A stretch of DNA of 64,000 bases from Desulfovibrionaceae bacterium (GTDB taxonomy: Bacteria > Desulfobacterota > Desulfovibrionia > Desulfovibrionales > Desulfovibrionaceae). This document shows, piece by piece, positions 8,387 to 17,406 of the stretch. The first letter of the stretch is position 1. The number at the start of each line of letters is the position of its first letter. The notes beneath the pieces were generated by a model. The model saw only the letters and a program-made list of their open reading frames with translations. It was not told the origin of the DNA and ran no database searches. The DNA is taken from positions 124,001 to 188,000 of the forward strand of contig WSYE01000002.1 in the NCBI GenBank assembly GCA_009773665.1, read 5' to 3'. A program made the position numbers and the translations under genes.

Positions 8387-10879
8387 CTAGCTGGCGACGA
8401 TGTTCACCAGCTTTCCGGGCACGTAGATGACCTTCCGAACGGTCTTGCCCTCAATATGCTTGACCGCGTTCTCTTCGGCCAGGGCCGCAGCCTTCACGGA
8501 CTCCTCGTCTGCATCAGCCGCCACCTCGATCTTGCCGCGCAGCTTGCCGCACACCTGCACGACAACCGTAACGGTGTCCGTGACCAGGGCGGCGGGGTCG
8601 TGGATGGGCCAGGGCTGGTCGGCCAGCAGCTTCTTGTGCCCGAGCATCTCCCAAAGCTCCTCGCAGATGTGCGGGGCCATGGGCGAGAGCACGGTAATCA
8701 GTGCGTTGACCGCCGAGGACACCGCCTGGGGCGACTCCTGCTTGAGCGCGTCCACGTTGGCGTACAGGAAGTTCAACATCTCCATCACGGCGGCGATGGC
8801 CGTGTTGAACTGGAACTGGCCCTCGATGTCCTTGGCGACCTTGGCCACCATGGCGTGCTCGCGGCGGCGCAGCTCCTTCAAGAGGGGCGAGAGCTCCTGC
8901 GGGTCCAAGGCCAGGCAGCCGTCCGTGGGCCGGATCACGCCGGAAAGCTCGTCCGTCACCAGACGCCACACGCGAGACAGGAAGCGCGCCGCGCCCTCGA
9001 TGCCCGTGTCGGACCACTCCAGGTCCTTCTCGGGCGGAGCCGCGAACAGCATGAACACGCGCACGGTGTCCGCGCCGTATTTGGCCACCATCACGTCCGG
9101 GTCCACCACGTTGCCCTTGGACTTGGACATCTTGGCCCCGTCTTTTATGACCATGCCCTGGGTGAGCAGGTGGGCAAAGGGCTCGGCGTGCTCAATGTAG
9201 CCCAGGTCGCGCAGGGCCTTCACGAAGAAGCGCGAATACAGAAGGTGCAGGATGGCGTGCTCGATGCCGCCCACGTACTGGTCCACCGGGGACCAGTATT
9301 TCACGGCCTGCGCATCGAAAGGCGCGTCGTCCTTCTGGGGGCAGCAGTAGCGCAGGAAGTACCAGCTGGACTCCACGAAGGTGTCCATGGTGTCGCACTC
9401 GCGCTTGGCCGGGCCGCCGCATTTGGGGCAGGCGGTGTTCACGAAGGACTCGGTCTCCGCCAAGGGGGAGCGGCCGTCCGCGCGCACCTGGATGTCCAGG
9501 GGCAGCACCACGGGCAGATCCTTCTCCGCAACCGGGACCACGCCGCACTCGGCGCAGTAGACCATGGGGATGGGCGCGCCCCAGTAGCGCTGACGGGAGA
9601 TGTTCCAGTCGCGCAGGCGGTAGTTCACCGCGCGCGTGCCCTTGCCCTCGGCCTCCAGCCAGTCCGCGATGCCAACCTTGGCGTCGTTTGAATCCTGGCC
9701 GGTGAACGCGCCGGAATCGTGCAGCACGCCGGGGTCGGTAAAGGCTTCGGGGAGCGCTGCGGCATCCAGGGCCTGGCCCTTGGGGTTTATGACAACCTTG
9801 AGGGGAAGATCGTACTTCTTGGCAAATTCGAAATCGCGCTGATCGTGGGCCGGAACGGCCATGACCGCGCCGGTGCCGTAGCCCATAAGCACGAAGTTGG
9901 CCAGATAGATGGGCATCTTCGCGCCGGTCACGGGGTTCAGGCAGTAACTGCCCGTGAACACGCCCTCTTTCTCCAGATCGTCGGCCTGACGCTTGATGCG
10001 GTCCAGGTTCTTGATCTTCTCGATGAAGACCTTGGCTTCGGCCTCGTTAGGCTTGCCAGCGATGAGCGTGGCGGCCAGGGGATGCTCGGCGGCGATGGAC
10101 ATGAAGGTCGCGCCCCAGAGGGTGTCCTGGCGGGTGGTGAATACGCGCACCGCGCCGGAGCCGTCCTCCAGAGGGAAATCGATCTCGCAGCCCACGGACT
10201 TGCCGATCCAGTTGCGCTGCATGGTCAGCACGCGCTCCGGCCAGCTGCCCGAGAGGATGTCCAGGTCGGCCAGGAGTTCTTCAGTGTAGTCGGAGATGCG
10301 CAGGAACCACTGCTCCAGGTCCTTCTGCTCCACCTCGGTGTCGCAGCGCCAGCACTTGCCGTCCTCCACCTGCTCGTTGGCCAATACCGTATGGCAGTCC
10401 GAGCACCAGTTCTGGGGCGAGTTTTTGCGGTAGACCAGCCCCTTCTCAAAGAACTTCAGGAAGAACAGCTGCTCCCAGCGGTAGTAGGAGGGGTCGCAGG
10501 TGGCAAGCTCACGCTCCCAGTCCAACGAATAGCCCATCTTCTGAAGCTGGGTGCGCATGTTGTCGATGTTCTCGTAGGTCCACTTGGCCGGATGCAGGCC
10601 GTGCTTGATGGCTGCGTTCTCGGCGGGCAGGCCGAAGGCGTCCCAACCCATGGGGTGCAGCACGTTGAAGCCGTGCATGCGCTTGAACCGCGCCACCACG
10701 TCGCCGATGGTGTACACGCGCACGTGGCCCATGTGGATGCGCCCCGAAGGATAGGGGAACATCTCCAGCACGTAGTACTTGGGGCTTTTGCCGTCGGCCT
10801 CCACGTGAAAGTGGCGACCGGCGGTCCACCTGGACTGCCATTTGGACTCGATGGAAAGCGGCTCGTAGCGTGTCATCAT
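8387..10879 (-). CDS. leuS: leucyl-tRNA synthetase
   Basis: An 830-residue class I aminoacyl-tRNA synthetase that charges tRNA-Leu in the cytoplasm. The HIGH signature appears as HMGH (residues 49-52, after PYPSGRI), the KMSKS signature is intact near residue 580 ([10 protein letters not shown]), and the middle contains the CP1 editing insert and a zinc-ribbon-like CxxC pair region ([13 protein letters not shown]). The length is normal for bacterial LeuS. The start is ATG at 10879, overlapping the TGA of nusB as TGATG; a second ATG follows at 10876. It is the last gene of the rib-nusB-leuS operon and is followed by a strong terminator. Confidence 0.97.
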   Translation of the reverse strand: MMTRYEPLSIESKWQSRWTAGRHFHVEADGKSPKYYVLEMFPYPSGRIHMGHVRVYTIGDVVARFKRMHGFNVLHPMGWDAFGLPAENAAIKHGLHPAKWTYENIDNMRTQLQKMGYSLDWERELATCDPSYYRWEQLFFLKFFEKGLVYRKNSPQNWCSDCHTVLANEQVEDGKCWRCDTEVEQKDLEQWFLRISDYTEELLADLDILSGSWPERVLTMQRNWIGKSVGCEIDFPLEDGSGAVRVFTTRQDTLWGATFMSIAAEHPLAATLIAGKPNEAEAKVFIEKIKNLDRIKRQADDLEKEGVFTGSYCLNPVTGAKMPIYLANFVLMGYGTGAVMAVPAHDQRDFEFAKKYDLPLKVVINPKGQALDAAALPEAFTDPGVLHDSGAFTGQDSNDAKVGIADWLEAEGKGTRAVNYRLRDWNISRQRYWGAPIPMVYCAECGVVPVAEKDLPVVLPLDIQVRADGRSPLAETESFVNTACPKCGGPAKRECDTMDTFVESSWYFLRYCCPQKDDAPFDAQAVKYWSPVDQYVGGIEHAILHLLYSRFFVKALRDLGYIEHAEPFAHLLTQGMVIKDGAKMSKSKGNVVDPDVMVAKYGADTVRVFMLFAAPPEKDLEWSDTGIEGAARFLSRVWRLVTDELSGVIRPTDGCLALDPQELSPLLKELRRREHAMVAKVAKDIEGQFQFNTAIAAVMEMLNFLYANVDALKQESPQAVSSAVNALITVLSPMAPHICEELWEMLGHKKLLADQPWPIHDPAALVTDTVTVVVQVCGKLRGKIEVAADADEESVKAAALAEENAVKHIEGKTVRKVIYVPGKLVNIVAS

Positions 10880-11367
10880 CAGGCTTCTTTTTTGTTCCTG
10901 GAGAGGTCTTTCGTGGTTGCGAACTTGCCCTGGGCCACGTCCTTTGACACGGCGTCCAGGATGCCGTTGACGAAGGACGGGGAGTTGTCGTCGCCGAATT
11001 CCTTGGCCAGCTCCACGGCCTCGTTCATGGCCACGCGCAGGGGGATGTCCTCCCCGTGGAGGATCTCGTAGAGGGCCACGCGCAGGATGGTCAGCTCCAC
11101 CTTGGCGATGCGGGCGATCTTCCAGTTCTGGGAGTGCTGCTCGATCAGCTTGTCCAGCTCGTCGCGCCGGTTCCACACACCCTTCACCAGTTCAAGCACG
11201 TATTCCTGGGCCGACTCGTAGGACTCGACCATGTCCGGGTCCATGGGGGCGGTCTCCACGGCCTTCAGGAGTGCGCGATCGTTGACCGGGGCCTCGAAGT
11301 CGAATCCGTAGAGGACCTGGAAGGCGCGTCTGCGGGCCTTGCGCCTGGGGGTCTGGGGTCCTGACAC
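10879..11367 (-). CDS. nusB: transcription antitermination factor NusB
   Basis: A 162-residue all-helical NusB, the RNA-binding partner of NusE/S10 in rRNA antitermination. Family features are [17 protein letters not shown] near the start (R-A-x-Q-x-L-Y) and the central [32 protein letters not shown] stretch, with [10 protein letters not shown] and FVNGILD closest to family consensus. It uses a GTG start at 11367 that directly abuts the TAG stop of ribH, with GGAG inside the ribH end as its ribosome site. Translational coupling in the operon is therefore likely. Confidence 0.95.
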   Translation of the reverse strand: MSGPQTPRRKARRRAFQVLYGFDFEAPVNDRALLKAVETAPMDPDMVESYESAQEYVLELVKGVWNRRDELDKLIEQHSQNWKIARIAKVELTILRVALYEILHGEDIPLRVAMNEAVELAKEFGDDNSPSFVNGILDAVSKDVAQGKFATTKDLSRNKKEA

Positions 11368-11838
11368 CTAGATCTGCTCCAGCACGCGGACCAGCTCCAG
11401 GGCGGCGGAAGCGGCTTCCACGCCCTTGTTCCCGGCCTTGGTTCCGGCGCGCTCGATGGCCTGCTCCAGGTTGTCGGTGGTCAGCAGGCCAAAGCCCACG
11501 GGAACGCCGGAATCCAGGCTCACCTGGGCCAGGCCCTTGGTGCATTCGCCCGCCACGAAGTCGAAGTGGGGGGTGTGGCCCCGCACCACCGCGCCCAGGC
11601 AGATGATGGCGTTGTACTTGCCGGTGGCGGCCAGTTTCTTGGCGGCCAGGGGCATCTCGAAGGCTCCGGGCACGCGCACGATGGTCAGGTTCTCGCGCTC
11701 GCCGCCGTGGCGCAGGATATAGTCGATGGCTCCGCCCACCAGACGGTCCACGATGGTGTCGTTGAAGCGGGCGGCCAGGATGGCGAAGGACAGGCCCTTG
11801 GCGGTCATCTGGCCTTCTATGGTGCTGATGTGGTGCAT
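11368..11838 (-). CDS. ribH: 6,7-dimethyl-8-ribityllumazine synthase
   Basis: A 156-residue lumazine synthase, which condenses 3,4-dihydroxy-2-butanone 4-phosphate with the ribitylaminopyrimidine in the penultimate step of riboflavin synthesis. It usually assembles into pentamers or icosahedral shells. Visible motifs are the N-terminal [52 protein letters not shown] (with the catalytic histidine in RGHTPHFD) and [29 protein letters not shown]. The length is normal. It sits between ribBA and nusB in the same direction with almost no spacing. Confidence 0.97.
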   Translation of the reverse strand: MHHISTIEGQMTAKGLSFAILAARFNDTIVDRLVGGAIDYILRHGGERENLTIVRVPGAFEMPLAAKKLAATGKYNAIICLGAVVRGHTPHFDFVAGECTKGLAQVSLDSGVPVGFGLLTTDNLEQAIERAGTKAGNKGVEAASAALELVRVLEQI

Positions 11839-11848
11839 GGCGCGTTCC

Positions 11849-13066
11849 TTACTTGTTCTCGAGTTTGAGCATGTGGCCCATTTTGTCTTTCTTGGTCTGA
11901 AGGTAATCGAGGTTCTGCTCGCAGGCGTTCATCTCGATGGGCACGCGCTCCGTCACTTCAAGCCCGTAGCCTTCCAGCCCCACGATCTTCTTGGGGTTGT
12001 TGGTCATGAGGCGCATCTTGGAGACGCCAAGCGCCACCAGCATCTGCGCGCCGATGCCGTAATCGCGCAGGTCCGCCTTGAAGCCGAGCTTCTGGTTGGC
12101 TTCCACGGTGTCCAGGCCCTGGTCCTGGAGGGCGTAAGCCTTGATCTTGTTGGCCAGACCAATGCCCCGGCCTTCCTGGCGCATGTAGAGCACCACGCCC
12201 GCGCCCTCGCGGTCGATGATGCGCAGCGCCTGCTGGAGCTGTCCGCCGCAGTCGCAGCGAAGCGATCCCAGCACGTCGCCGGTGAGGCATTCGGAGTGCA
12301 CGCGCACCAGGGTGGGCTCTCCGGGCTTGATGTCGCCCTTGACGATGGCCAGATGGGCCTTGGTGTCCTGACCCTCGGTTTCGAACGCGATGACCTTGAA
12401 GCCCTCGCCGTAGCAGGTGGGCAACTGGGCCTCGGCCACCTTGCGCACCGAGAGGTGCCCGAAGCGCATGCGGTAGCGGATGAGGTCCGCCACGGAGGCG
12501 ATCTTCAGGCCGTGGGTCTTGGCGAATTCGATCAGGTCCGGCATGCGGGCCATGTTCCCGTCGTCGCGCATGATCTCGCAGATCACCGCGCAGGGCTTGC
12601 ATCCGGCCAGCCGGGCCAGGTCCACGCCGCCCTCGGTCTGTCCGGCGCGCACCAGCACGCCGCCGTCCTTGGCGCGCAGCGGGAAGATGTGGCCCGGGGA
12701 GACTATGTCCTCGGCTTTCACGTCGTCGGCCACGGCGGTCAGGATGGTGGTGGCCCGATCGAAGGCGGAGATGCCCGTGGTGACGCCCGTACGGGCCTCA
12801 ATGCTTACTGTGAACCCGGTTCCGAACTGGGACTGGTTCTGGTCGGTCATCATCGGGAGCTTCAGCTTGTCGATCCACTCGGACGACATGGGCAGGCAGA
12901 TGAGGCCGCGTCCGTGAACAGCCATGAAGTTGATGATTTCGGGAGTGACCTTTTCTGCGGCGATGGTCAGATCGCCCTCGTTCTCACGGTCCTCGTCGTC
13001 CACCAGGATGATCATCTTACCCTGGCGGATCTCCTCGATTGCTTCCTCGGTAGTGCAAAGGGGCAT
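11849..13066 (-). CDS. ribBA: RibBA: DHBP synthase / GTP cyclohydrolase II
   Basis: A 405-residue bifunctional riboflavin enzyme. The N-terminal half makes 3,4-dihydroxy-2-butanone 4-phosphate from ribulose 5-phosphate: [12 protein letters not shown] and [15 protein letters not shown] are visible. The C-terminal half (~205-405) opens [22 protein letters not shown] carries the three zinc cysteines, followed by [13 protein letters not shown]. One oddity is that the motif normally written GGHTEA reads AGQTEG, putting glutamine at the position of the metal-binding His153 of E. coli RibB. The start ATG at 13066 has AGGAGG upstream; the frame is open further but the upstream part is antisense to ribE. 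It is cotranscribed with ribE upstream and ribH downstream. Confidence 0.93.
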   Translation of the reverse strand: MPLCTTEEAIEEIRQGKMIILVDDEDRENEGDLTIAAEKVTPEIINFMAVHGRGLICLPMSSEWIDKLKLPMMTDQNQSQFGTGFTVSIEARTGVTTGISAFDRATTILTAVADDVKAEDIVSPGHIFPLRAKDGGVLVRAGQTEGGVDLARLAGCKPCAVICEIMRDDGNMARMPDLIEFAKTHGLKIASVADLIRYRMRFGHLSVRKVAEAQLPTCYGEGFKVIAFETEGQDTKAHLAIVKGDIKPGEPTLVRVHSECLTGDVLGSLRCDCGGQLQQALRIIDREGAGVVLYMRQEGRGIGLANKIKAYALQDQGLDTVEANQKLGFKADLRDYGIGAQMLVALGVSKMRLMTNNPKKIVGLEGYGLEVTERVPIEMNACEQNLDYLQTKKDKMGHMLKLENK

Positions 13067-13152
13067 GGGAAAATCCTCCTGACGGCGGCTGCTGGAGCGC
13101 AACCGCCGGAACACTTTTCCGTAGTTCCTAAAGTGAAAAAGGGCAAGCGGAC

Positions 13153-13800
13153 TTAGAATCCGTGCTTGGCGAGAAAATCCGCCGTAATGGCGGAGGGTTT
13201 GGCTTTTGCGGCGTGCGGAGCCAGCATGCGGGCCACGTACTTTCCTATGATGTCGCACTCCATGTTCACGGCGCGCCCGTTGCTCCAGCCGGAAATGGTG
13301 GTTTCGCCCTGGGTGGCCGGGATGATGTTCACGTCGAGCCAGTCCTGGCCGCACCCGTTCACGGTGAGGCTTATGCCGTCCAGACAGACGGACCCCTTCT
13401 CCACCACGAACACGCCGAACTCGGCGGGAAAGTTCAGGGTGTAGCGAACGGATTCGCCAGCAGGAGCGCTCCCGTCCACGCGGGCCAGACAGTCCACATG
13501 GCCGCTGACCATGTGCCCTCCCAGACGGTCGCCCAGGGCCAAGGCCCGCTCCAGGTTCACGCGCGATCCAGCGCCCAGCTGCCCGAGGTTGGTCTTGTCC
13601 AGGGTCTCGGCGGAGGCGTACGCGCTGAAGGCGTTGTCCGTGAAGCTCTCCACAGTAAGGCACACGCCGTTCACCGCGATGGATTCGCCCAGCACGATCT
13701 CGCGCAGGGGGTAAAGCGCCCTGATGGACAGACGCATCTGTCCGCCGCGCTTTTCGAGCGCCTCCACCTTGCCCATGCCTTGCACCAGTCCCGTGAACAT
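13153..13800 (-). CDS. ribE: riboflavin synthase alpha subunit
   Basis: A 215-residue riboflavin synthase that dismutates two lumazine molecules to riboflavin. It starts [15 protein letters not shown], the standard N-terminus, and contains two similar lumazine-binding barrels, each with the family pattern (first [16 protein letters not shown], second [14 protein letters not shown]), plus [12 protein letters not shown]. The start ATG at 13800 follows GGGAGG; the 19 upstream in-frame codons do not match the family. It is the first gene of the visible rib operon. No ribD is adjacent, and no FMN-riboswitch-like sequence was recognised upstream. Confidence 0.95.
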   Translation of the reverse strand: MFTGLVQGMGKVEALEKRGGQMRLSIRALYPLREIVLGESIAVNGVCLTVESFTDNAFSAYASAETLDKTNLGQLGAGSRVNLERALALGDRLGGHMVSGHVDCLARVDGSAPAGESVRYTLNFPAEFGVFVVEKGSVCLDGISLTVNGCGQDWLDVNIIPATQGETTISGWSNGRAVNMECDIIGKYVARMLAPHAAKAKPSAITADFLAKHGF

Positions 13801-14146
13801 GTCCGCCTCCCACATATGACCTGCCAGTCGTTTGCCCGGACAGCGCGGCTTTGTCAAAGCGTGCGCCCCGACGCAACACGGAGCGCTGTCATCGCATTAT
13901 CTGGTCCAAGTGCTTTCTCTTTGCGAACTTGCCCGTGACCAGGCTTCTCTTCTTTTCATTTCTAGAAACACCCCGCCTGCGGCATGAGACCCGGCACAAA
14001 CGAGCGCGTCGCGTCGGCTGCAACGCGCTTAGCAGTAATCCAAAATTTCTGATTTCAACATGAAAATGTGCATCAGCTGTATTTACATTATGCGTGCATT
14101 TCGTGTATCGCGTCGGGACACCACCCGCGAATGCAAGGAGATCCAT
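13801..14146. other. divergent control region, rib operon / mucR-like gene
   Basis: 346 bases between the start codons of ribE (minus) and the MucR-like gene (plus). The right half is AT-richer than the surroundings and should carry both promoters. I saw no conserved riboswitch core and no convincing gene. AAGGAGAT before 14147 is the ribosome site for the regulator. Confidence 0.4.
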
Positions 14147-14545
14147 ATGGATGACTATTTGAAGGAAGCATTGGAAATCGTCAAAGCCCAGGCCAGCGTC
14201 CGCAACATGACTGAGGAGGAAATCACCTCCATGGTCAAGAAGGTTGCCGAGGGCATACGCGGCATCAGCGAAGGGACCCCCACTGTTGAGGAAGGCACCA
14301 CCCCCGCCCTGGACCCCAAAAAGGCCATCAAGGAAAAATCCGTTACCTGCCTGGAGTGCGGAAAGGTGTTCAAGATTCTCACCAAGAAGCATCTTGCCAC
14401 TCACAACGTCACCGCCGACGAATACAGAGCAAAGTACGGCTACAAGAAGGGCACCCCCCTGGTGAGCAAGTCCCTCCAGCGTGAGCGCCGTGCCAAGATG
14501 AAAGACATGAAGCTTTGGGAGAAGCGCAAAAAGGCTCCCAAGTAG
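14147..14545 (+). CDS. MucR/Ros-family zinc-finger transcriptional regulator
   Basis: A 132-residue DNA-binding protein of the MucR/Ros family. The zinc finger lies at about residues 65-85: VTCLECGKVFKILTKKHLATH supplies the Cys2-His2 ligands, followed by the family helix NVTADEYRAKYGYKKGTPLVSKSL and a basic tail. In other proteobacteria these proteins silence AT-rich horizontally acquired genes and control exopolysaccharide genes. That is suggestive here, because an AT-richer polysaccharide region lies 19 kb away, but no link is shown. The start ATG at 14147 has AAGGAGAT upstream; the frame is open 29 codons earlier without a ribosome site. A strong terminator follows. Confidence 0.88.
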   Translation: MDDYLKEALEIVKAQASVRNMTEEEITSMVKKVAEGIRGISEGTPTVEEGTTPALDPKKAIKEKSVTCLECGKVFKILTKKHLATHNVTADEYRAKYGYKKGTPLVSKSLQRERRAKMKDMKLWEKRKKAPK

Positions 14546-14577
14546 CCTTCGCGCCTTACGTATTTTCCATCACCCGC

Positions 14578-14615
14578 AACACCGCCCCCTCTGCCCAGGC
14601 ACAGGGGGCGGTGTT
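14578..14615 (+). terminator. rho-independent terminator after mucR-like gene
   Basis: A perfect 13-bp stem (AACACCGCCCCCT at 14578-14590 pairing with 14603-14615) with a 12-base loop, followed by GTTTCG. It begins 32 bases after the stop of the regulator. Confidence 0.85.
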
Positions 14616-14641
14616 GTTTCGTGCGGGCGCGCAGTATCTCG

Positions 14642-14842
14642 CTATGTTGCGGCCTGAGCGTCTGCCGCCGGGAACGTGGCCTCCCCGGCACATTGACGAA
14701 GCGCCGCCTCCACATACACCTCATGAGTCTCGAACAGGAATCTGCACCCGCTGTTGCGGCACCAGCGCACACGGGTGACGGTTTGACCGAGCTTGTCGGT
14801 TTCCAGGACGCGGGTATCCTTCCCGCAGCGGGGACACCACAT
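14642..14842 (-). CDS. small Ogr/NrdR-like zinc-ribbon protein
   Basis: A 66-residue protein with one zinc ribbon: CPRCGKDTRVLET near the N-terminus and CRNSGC followed by RFLFETHEVYVE give a Cx2C...Cx4C pattern like phage Ogr/Delta activators and the N-terminus of NrdR. The rest of NrdR (the ATP cone) is absent. The start ATG has GGAG upstream. Small zinc ribbons of this kind are common in prophages, which fits the next genes and the CI-like repressor nearby. Its target is unknown. Confidence 0.6.
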   Translation of the reverse strand: MWCPRCGKDTRVLETDKLGQTVTRVRWCRNSGCRFLFETHEVYVEAALRQCAGEATFPAADAQAAT

Positions 14843-15004
14843 TATTTACTCCTTGGTCTTTCGGGCGGGGGAGGAGGACGGCCCCCTCCCCGGATTTCAT
14901 ACGCATCGTGTGCCCAGGTGGCCCGCCCGATCCGGCCTGTCGTATGGGGTACGGCGCGCGCACCGCTGGTAACCGGCGCGCCGCGCACTCATATTTCGTA
15001 GTAT

Positions 15005-15289
15005 TCACAGTGAAATGTGCTGGCCAGCATGCAGGCTTCCGGGATAATCCCGGCCAGCTCCCGAGCGTAGATCAGCCATATGCCGCTCCTCGGCCAGATA
15101 CTCCGCGCTGGCTTCTGCAGACGGCTCGAACCGCGAGCAGTTGCCCCTGGCCGAGGTCCGGCAGGAGGCGAGACCCTGTATGCACAGCACCGGGTCGTGG
15201 CGCACATGGTCCGTTATTTCCTGGCAGTAGCCGACCACCCAATCCCTGCTGTCCCAGTGGACGCAGTCCGAGCATCGTGGGTCGATCAT
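15005..15289 (-). CDS. small cysteine-rich phage-like protein
   Basis: A 94-residue protein I do not recognise by name. Its N-terminal half has spaced cysteines (RCSDCVHW, GYCQEI, LCIQG, SCRT, NCSRFEP), the look of small phage or plasmid zinc-binding proteins; the C-terminal half is featureless. The start ATG at 15289 has AGGAGG 9 bases upstream and overlaps the stop of a 36-residue ORF as ATGA, which supports both being translated. Confidence 0.5.
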   Translation of the reverse strand: MIDPRCSDCVHWDSRDWVVGYCQEITDHVRHDPVLCIQGLASCRTSARGNCSRFEPSAEASAEYLAEERHMADLRSGAGRDYPGSLHAGQHISL

Positions 15290-15396
15290 GGCCTGCGACC
15301 TCCTGGGAGCGCCTCCGGACTCCCTGACTCTCCCCGCTCAGCCTTGGCCTTGGCGACCCGCACCTCCGCCAACCCGATAGCTCCTGAACCCGGCAT
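15286..15396 (-). CDS. 36-residue coupled small ORF
   Basis: A tiny ORF beginning MPGSGAIGLAEVRVAKAKAE with AGGAG 7 bases before the ATG at 15396. It ends in a TGA that overlaps the ATG of the next gene (15289), a typical translational-coupling layout. The middle is Ala/Lys/Glu rich and could be helical. No function can be assigned. Confidence 0.4.
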   Translation of the reverse strand: MPGSGAIGLAEVRVAKAKAERGESGSPEALPGGRRP

Positions 15397-16344
15397 GTCG
15401 GCACTCCTGTTCTAGTAGACCGGGGCGTACCCTGGCTCATTTTACGCCCCGGCCAGTTCATACATGCGTGCGCCTGATTCCCCCTGGGAGGTTCGGGGGG
15501 CCGGATGGGTGACCCCTCACCGGCTTCGGGTCGTCTAGATAACCTAGACAATCTCGTCATGCTGCCGACCAGACCGCATGGATTGCGGCCTTCCCTCACA
15601 CCCGCCTTGCCCGCTTGATTGGGCGTCAGGGCGCATAGCGCCTTGGGTCTTCCGGTACCAGCCTCACCGCGTCTGTCCTGACCGGCATGCATAACGTGCC
15701 CCGAATTTATTCTTTTTATTATTTTTGTCAAGCGTAATTGAGCTATACGAATACCATTTGATAATGGGCCCTTAAACAGATTATTCACCGAACTGCCATG
15801 AAATTATTTCTTTAAAGAATTTTTTCAAATGGAATATACCTTGAAATCGTCTTCTACACATGTCGACTGGTCGCGGCATCTCGCAGCTTTCGGAGATGGC
15901 CCGCCTGCAGGAGAACAGACGAGCGCCAGGGGCAGTTCACTTGAGGGGGAATACTGACTTGAACGATTTTACGAACAGCTGTCTGACGCGCCGCCTGGGG
16001 CGCCGACACCTTGCGGAGAACAAAAACTCGGCTGGCAACAGGCTTTGCCCGCCCACGGACACGACGGCAGAAAGAAAGGAATGAGCGTGGCGAACAGCCG
16101 CGCCCGGCAAGACAGAGGAAAGAGCGATGGATGAAAGAGAGTCGCAGCGCGCAAAATGCCTGCCCGCGCGCCACAACACCTTATGATGCCGGGGGAAGAG
16201 CCAGCGCTGCCCCGCCCGATAGCGGACAACGGCAGGCTGTGAGCAAGAGCATGGGCTCATACCGGTCGGGGGGAAGGCAGTCCGCCTGCCATGCGGCGCG
16301 GCACTCTGACGTTCACGCGCCCTCCCACACAGCCGGGCGAGACC
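15397..16344. other. 948-base stretch without a convincing gene
   Basis: Several short open frames exist on both strands but none has a good start and recognisable content. One candidate is 15860-16084 (+, 74 residues, MSTGRGISQLSEM...). The part at about 15700-15860 is strongly AT-rich compared with its surroundings, consistent with promoters or decayed foreign DNA. A perfect 10-bp inverted repeat lies at 15420-15452. The context (small phage-like genes on the left, CI-like repressor on the right) suggests a prophage or integrated-element remnant. Confidence 0.4.
15420..15452. repeat. 10-bp inverted repeat (hairpin)
   Basis: CCGGGGCGTA (15420-15429) pairs perfectly with TACGCCCCGG (15443-15452) across a 13-base loop. 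There is no T-run on either side, so it may be an operator, an mRNA structure before the small ORFs, or a weak terminator. Confidence 0.5.
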
Positions 16345-17091
16345 TTATTTGCGGGTCATGTCCGACCAGGCCCAGACCACGCGCCCCACGATGGCGCGAC
16401 GCAGGTCGCCGTGGAAATCGGTCTCCAGGCTGTGCACGGAAGGGGGATAGAAGCGCTTGTCCGGGTTGTCCGACACGTAGGTGAGCAGCGTCTGCCCTTC
16501 CTTACGGCTGGTGTAGACGCGTTTGACCGCGACCTCGGCGTCGGGGCCGGGCTCACGCACCAGAAAGATGGAGCCGTCGGGCTCAGGTCGAAAATCGTCG
16601 CGGTCCACCAGCACGATGTCCAGGGGGTGCAGCGTGGGCACCATGGACTCCTGCCCTTTGCCCACTTCCATGGCAACCAGGTTGGTGCGGTAGCGAATGG
16701 AGGCTTGGTCTTTCATGGCCAGCACCCAGCCGCGCACGGCGTCCTCGGGAATGAGACCCGGCCCGGCGGCCACGGCCCCCTGGGCCAGGGGAATGGCCAT
16801 GTAGTTCTCGGCTGAAGGCTGGGTGGCGAAGTCCGCCACGCCGCCGGACTTCCTTGCGGCCACGAATACCACCGGTTTGGTGGTATCGCGCTCCTCGTCC
16901 GGGAAGAGAATGCGCGCCCCCAGGGCCTCCAGTATGCGCGCCACGGTGTCGAAGCGTGGAACGGCCTTGCCGGAGAGAAATTTGGAGACGTTGGGCTGCC
17001 CGACTCCGGCCTTTTCGGCCAGAGCCGAGGGACCGCCGTGATCGCGCGCAAGGCGGGCGATGCCCTGCTTGACTGTGTCCACCATGCTCAT
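16345..17091 (-). CDS. CI-like repressor, HTH plus S24 peptidase
   Basis: A 248-residue phage-type repressor. The N-terminal helix-turn-helix (about 20-55, PSALAEKAGVGQPNVSKFLSGK) is followed by a linker and a LexA/CI-like S24 domain with the catalytic serine in GKGQESMVPTL (Ser149) and the lysine in VAVKRVY (Lys190). Such proteins hold prophage lytic genes off and may self-cleave after DNA damage. The AAGPG sequence near residue 109 could be a cleavage region but this is unsure. The start ATG has AAGGAAG upstream. No integrase, capsid or terminase is in the window, so this is a remnant, a domesticated regulator or the edge of a decayed element. Confidence 0.8.
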   Translation of the reverse strand: MSMVDTVKQGIARLARDHGGPSALAEKAGVGQPNVSKFLSGKAVPRFDTVARILEALGARILFPDEERDTTKPVVFVAARKSGGVADFATQPSAENYMAIPLAQGAVAAGPGLIPEDAVRGWVLAMKDQASIRYRTNLVAMEVGKGQESMVPTLHPLDIVLVDRDDFRPEPDGSIFLVREPGPDAEVAVKRVYTSRKEGQTLLTYVSDNPDKRFYPPSVHSLETDFHGDLRRAIVGRVVWAWSDMTRK

Positions 17092-17406
17092 GGGCGTGCT
17101 TCCTTGTTGGCGATGCTTAAAGATATTTCACGCGCAAGTAAACTATCACATAAGAATACCCGCACGGGGAACCTCTCCTCGAAGCGTGCCTGTATACGCC
17201 TTACTGCCCTGACCTTGTAAAGCATTTCGCTTCAAATGCAACTAAAAACATGACGCACGCGTGTACCCCGTCCATCCCGACGATGCACCCGTTCGACCGG
17301 CCACGGCTCCGACATTTATTTTGCGATTCTTTTTCCGAGTGGGTGCCGCAGGACTGACGGCGTAGCGCCCAACGGACGAAATACTGGCACCGACCCACAG
17401 ACGGAC
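17092..17406. other. intergenic region upstream of CI-like repressor
   Basis: 315 bases between the repressor start and the end of the sigma-54 activator. The repressor-proximal 60 bases are AT-rich and hold a candidate operator (17122-17147). The rest shows no gene. GTGGGTGCC...GGCACCGACCCAC (about 17340-17399) is an imperfect inverted repeat just past the activator stop and may be its terminator. Confidence 0.4.
17122..17147. promoter_or_regulatory. candidate repressor operator
   Basis: GATATTTCAC-GCGCAA-GTAAACTATC is an imperfect inverted repeat: the 10-base arms match at 8 of 10 positions, with a 6-base spacer. It starts about 30 bases upstream of the CI-like repressor start, where autoregulation would be expected. 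Assignment is by position and symmetry only. Confidence 0.45.

Noticed and set aside
11726-13156. Long plus-strand frame of 476 codons opposite ribBA/ribH
   Set aside because: Antisense shadow of well-supported riboflavin genes.
13067-13879. Upstream extension of the RibBA frame to 13879
   Set aside because: It is an antisense-like overlap with ribE in another frame; ATG 13066 has AGGAGG and the normal N-terminus.
13801-14146. FMN riboswitch before the rib operon
   Set aside because: No conserved FMN-aptamer blocks were recognised in the region.
15072-15788. 238-codon minus-strand frame
   Set aside because: It overlaps two better supported small genes in another frame and has Arg/Gly/Pro-rich shadow composition.
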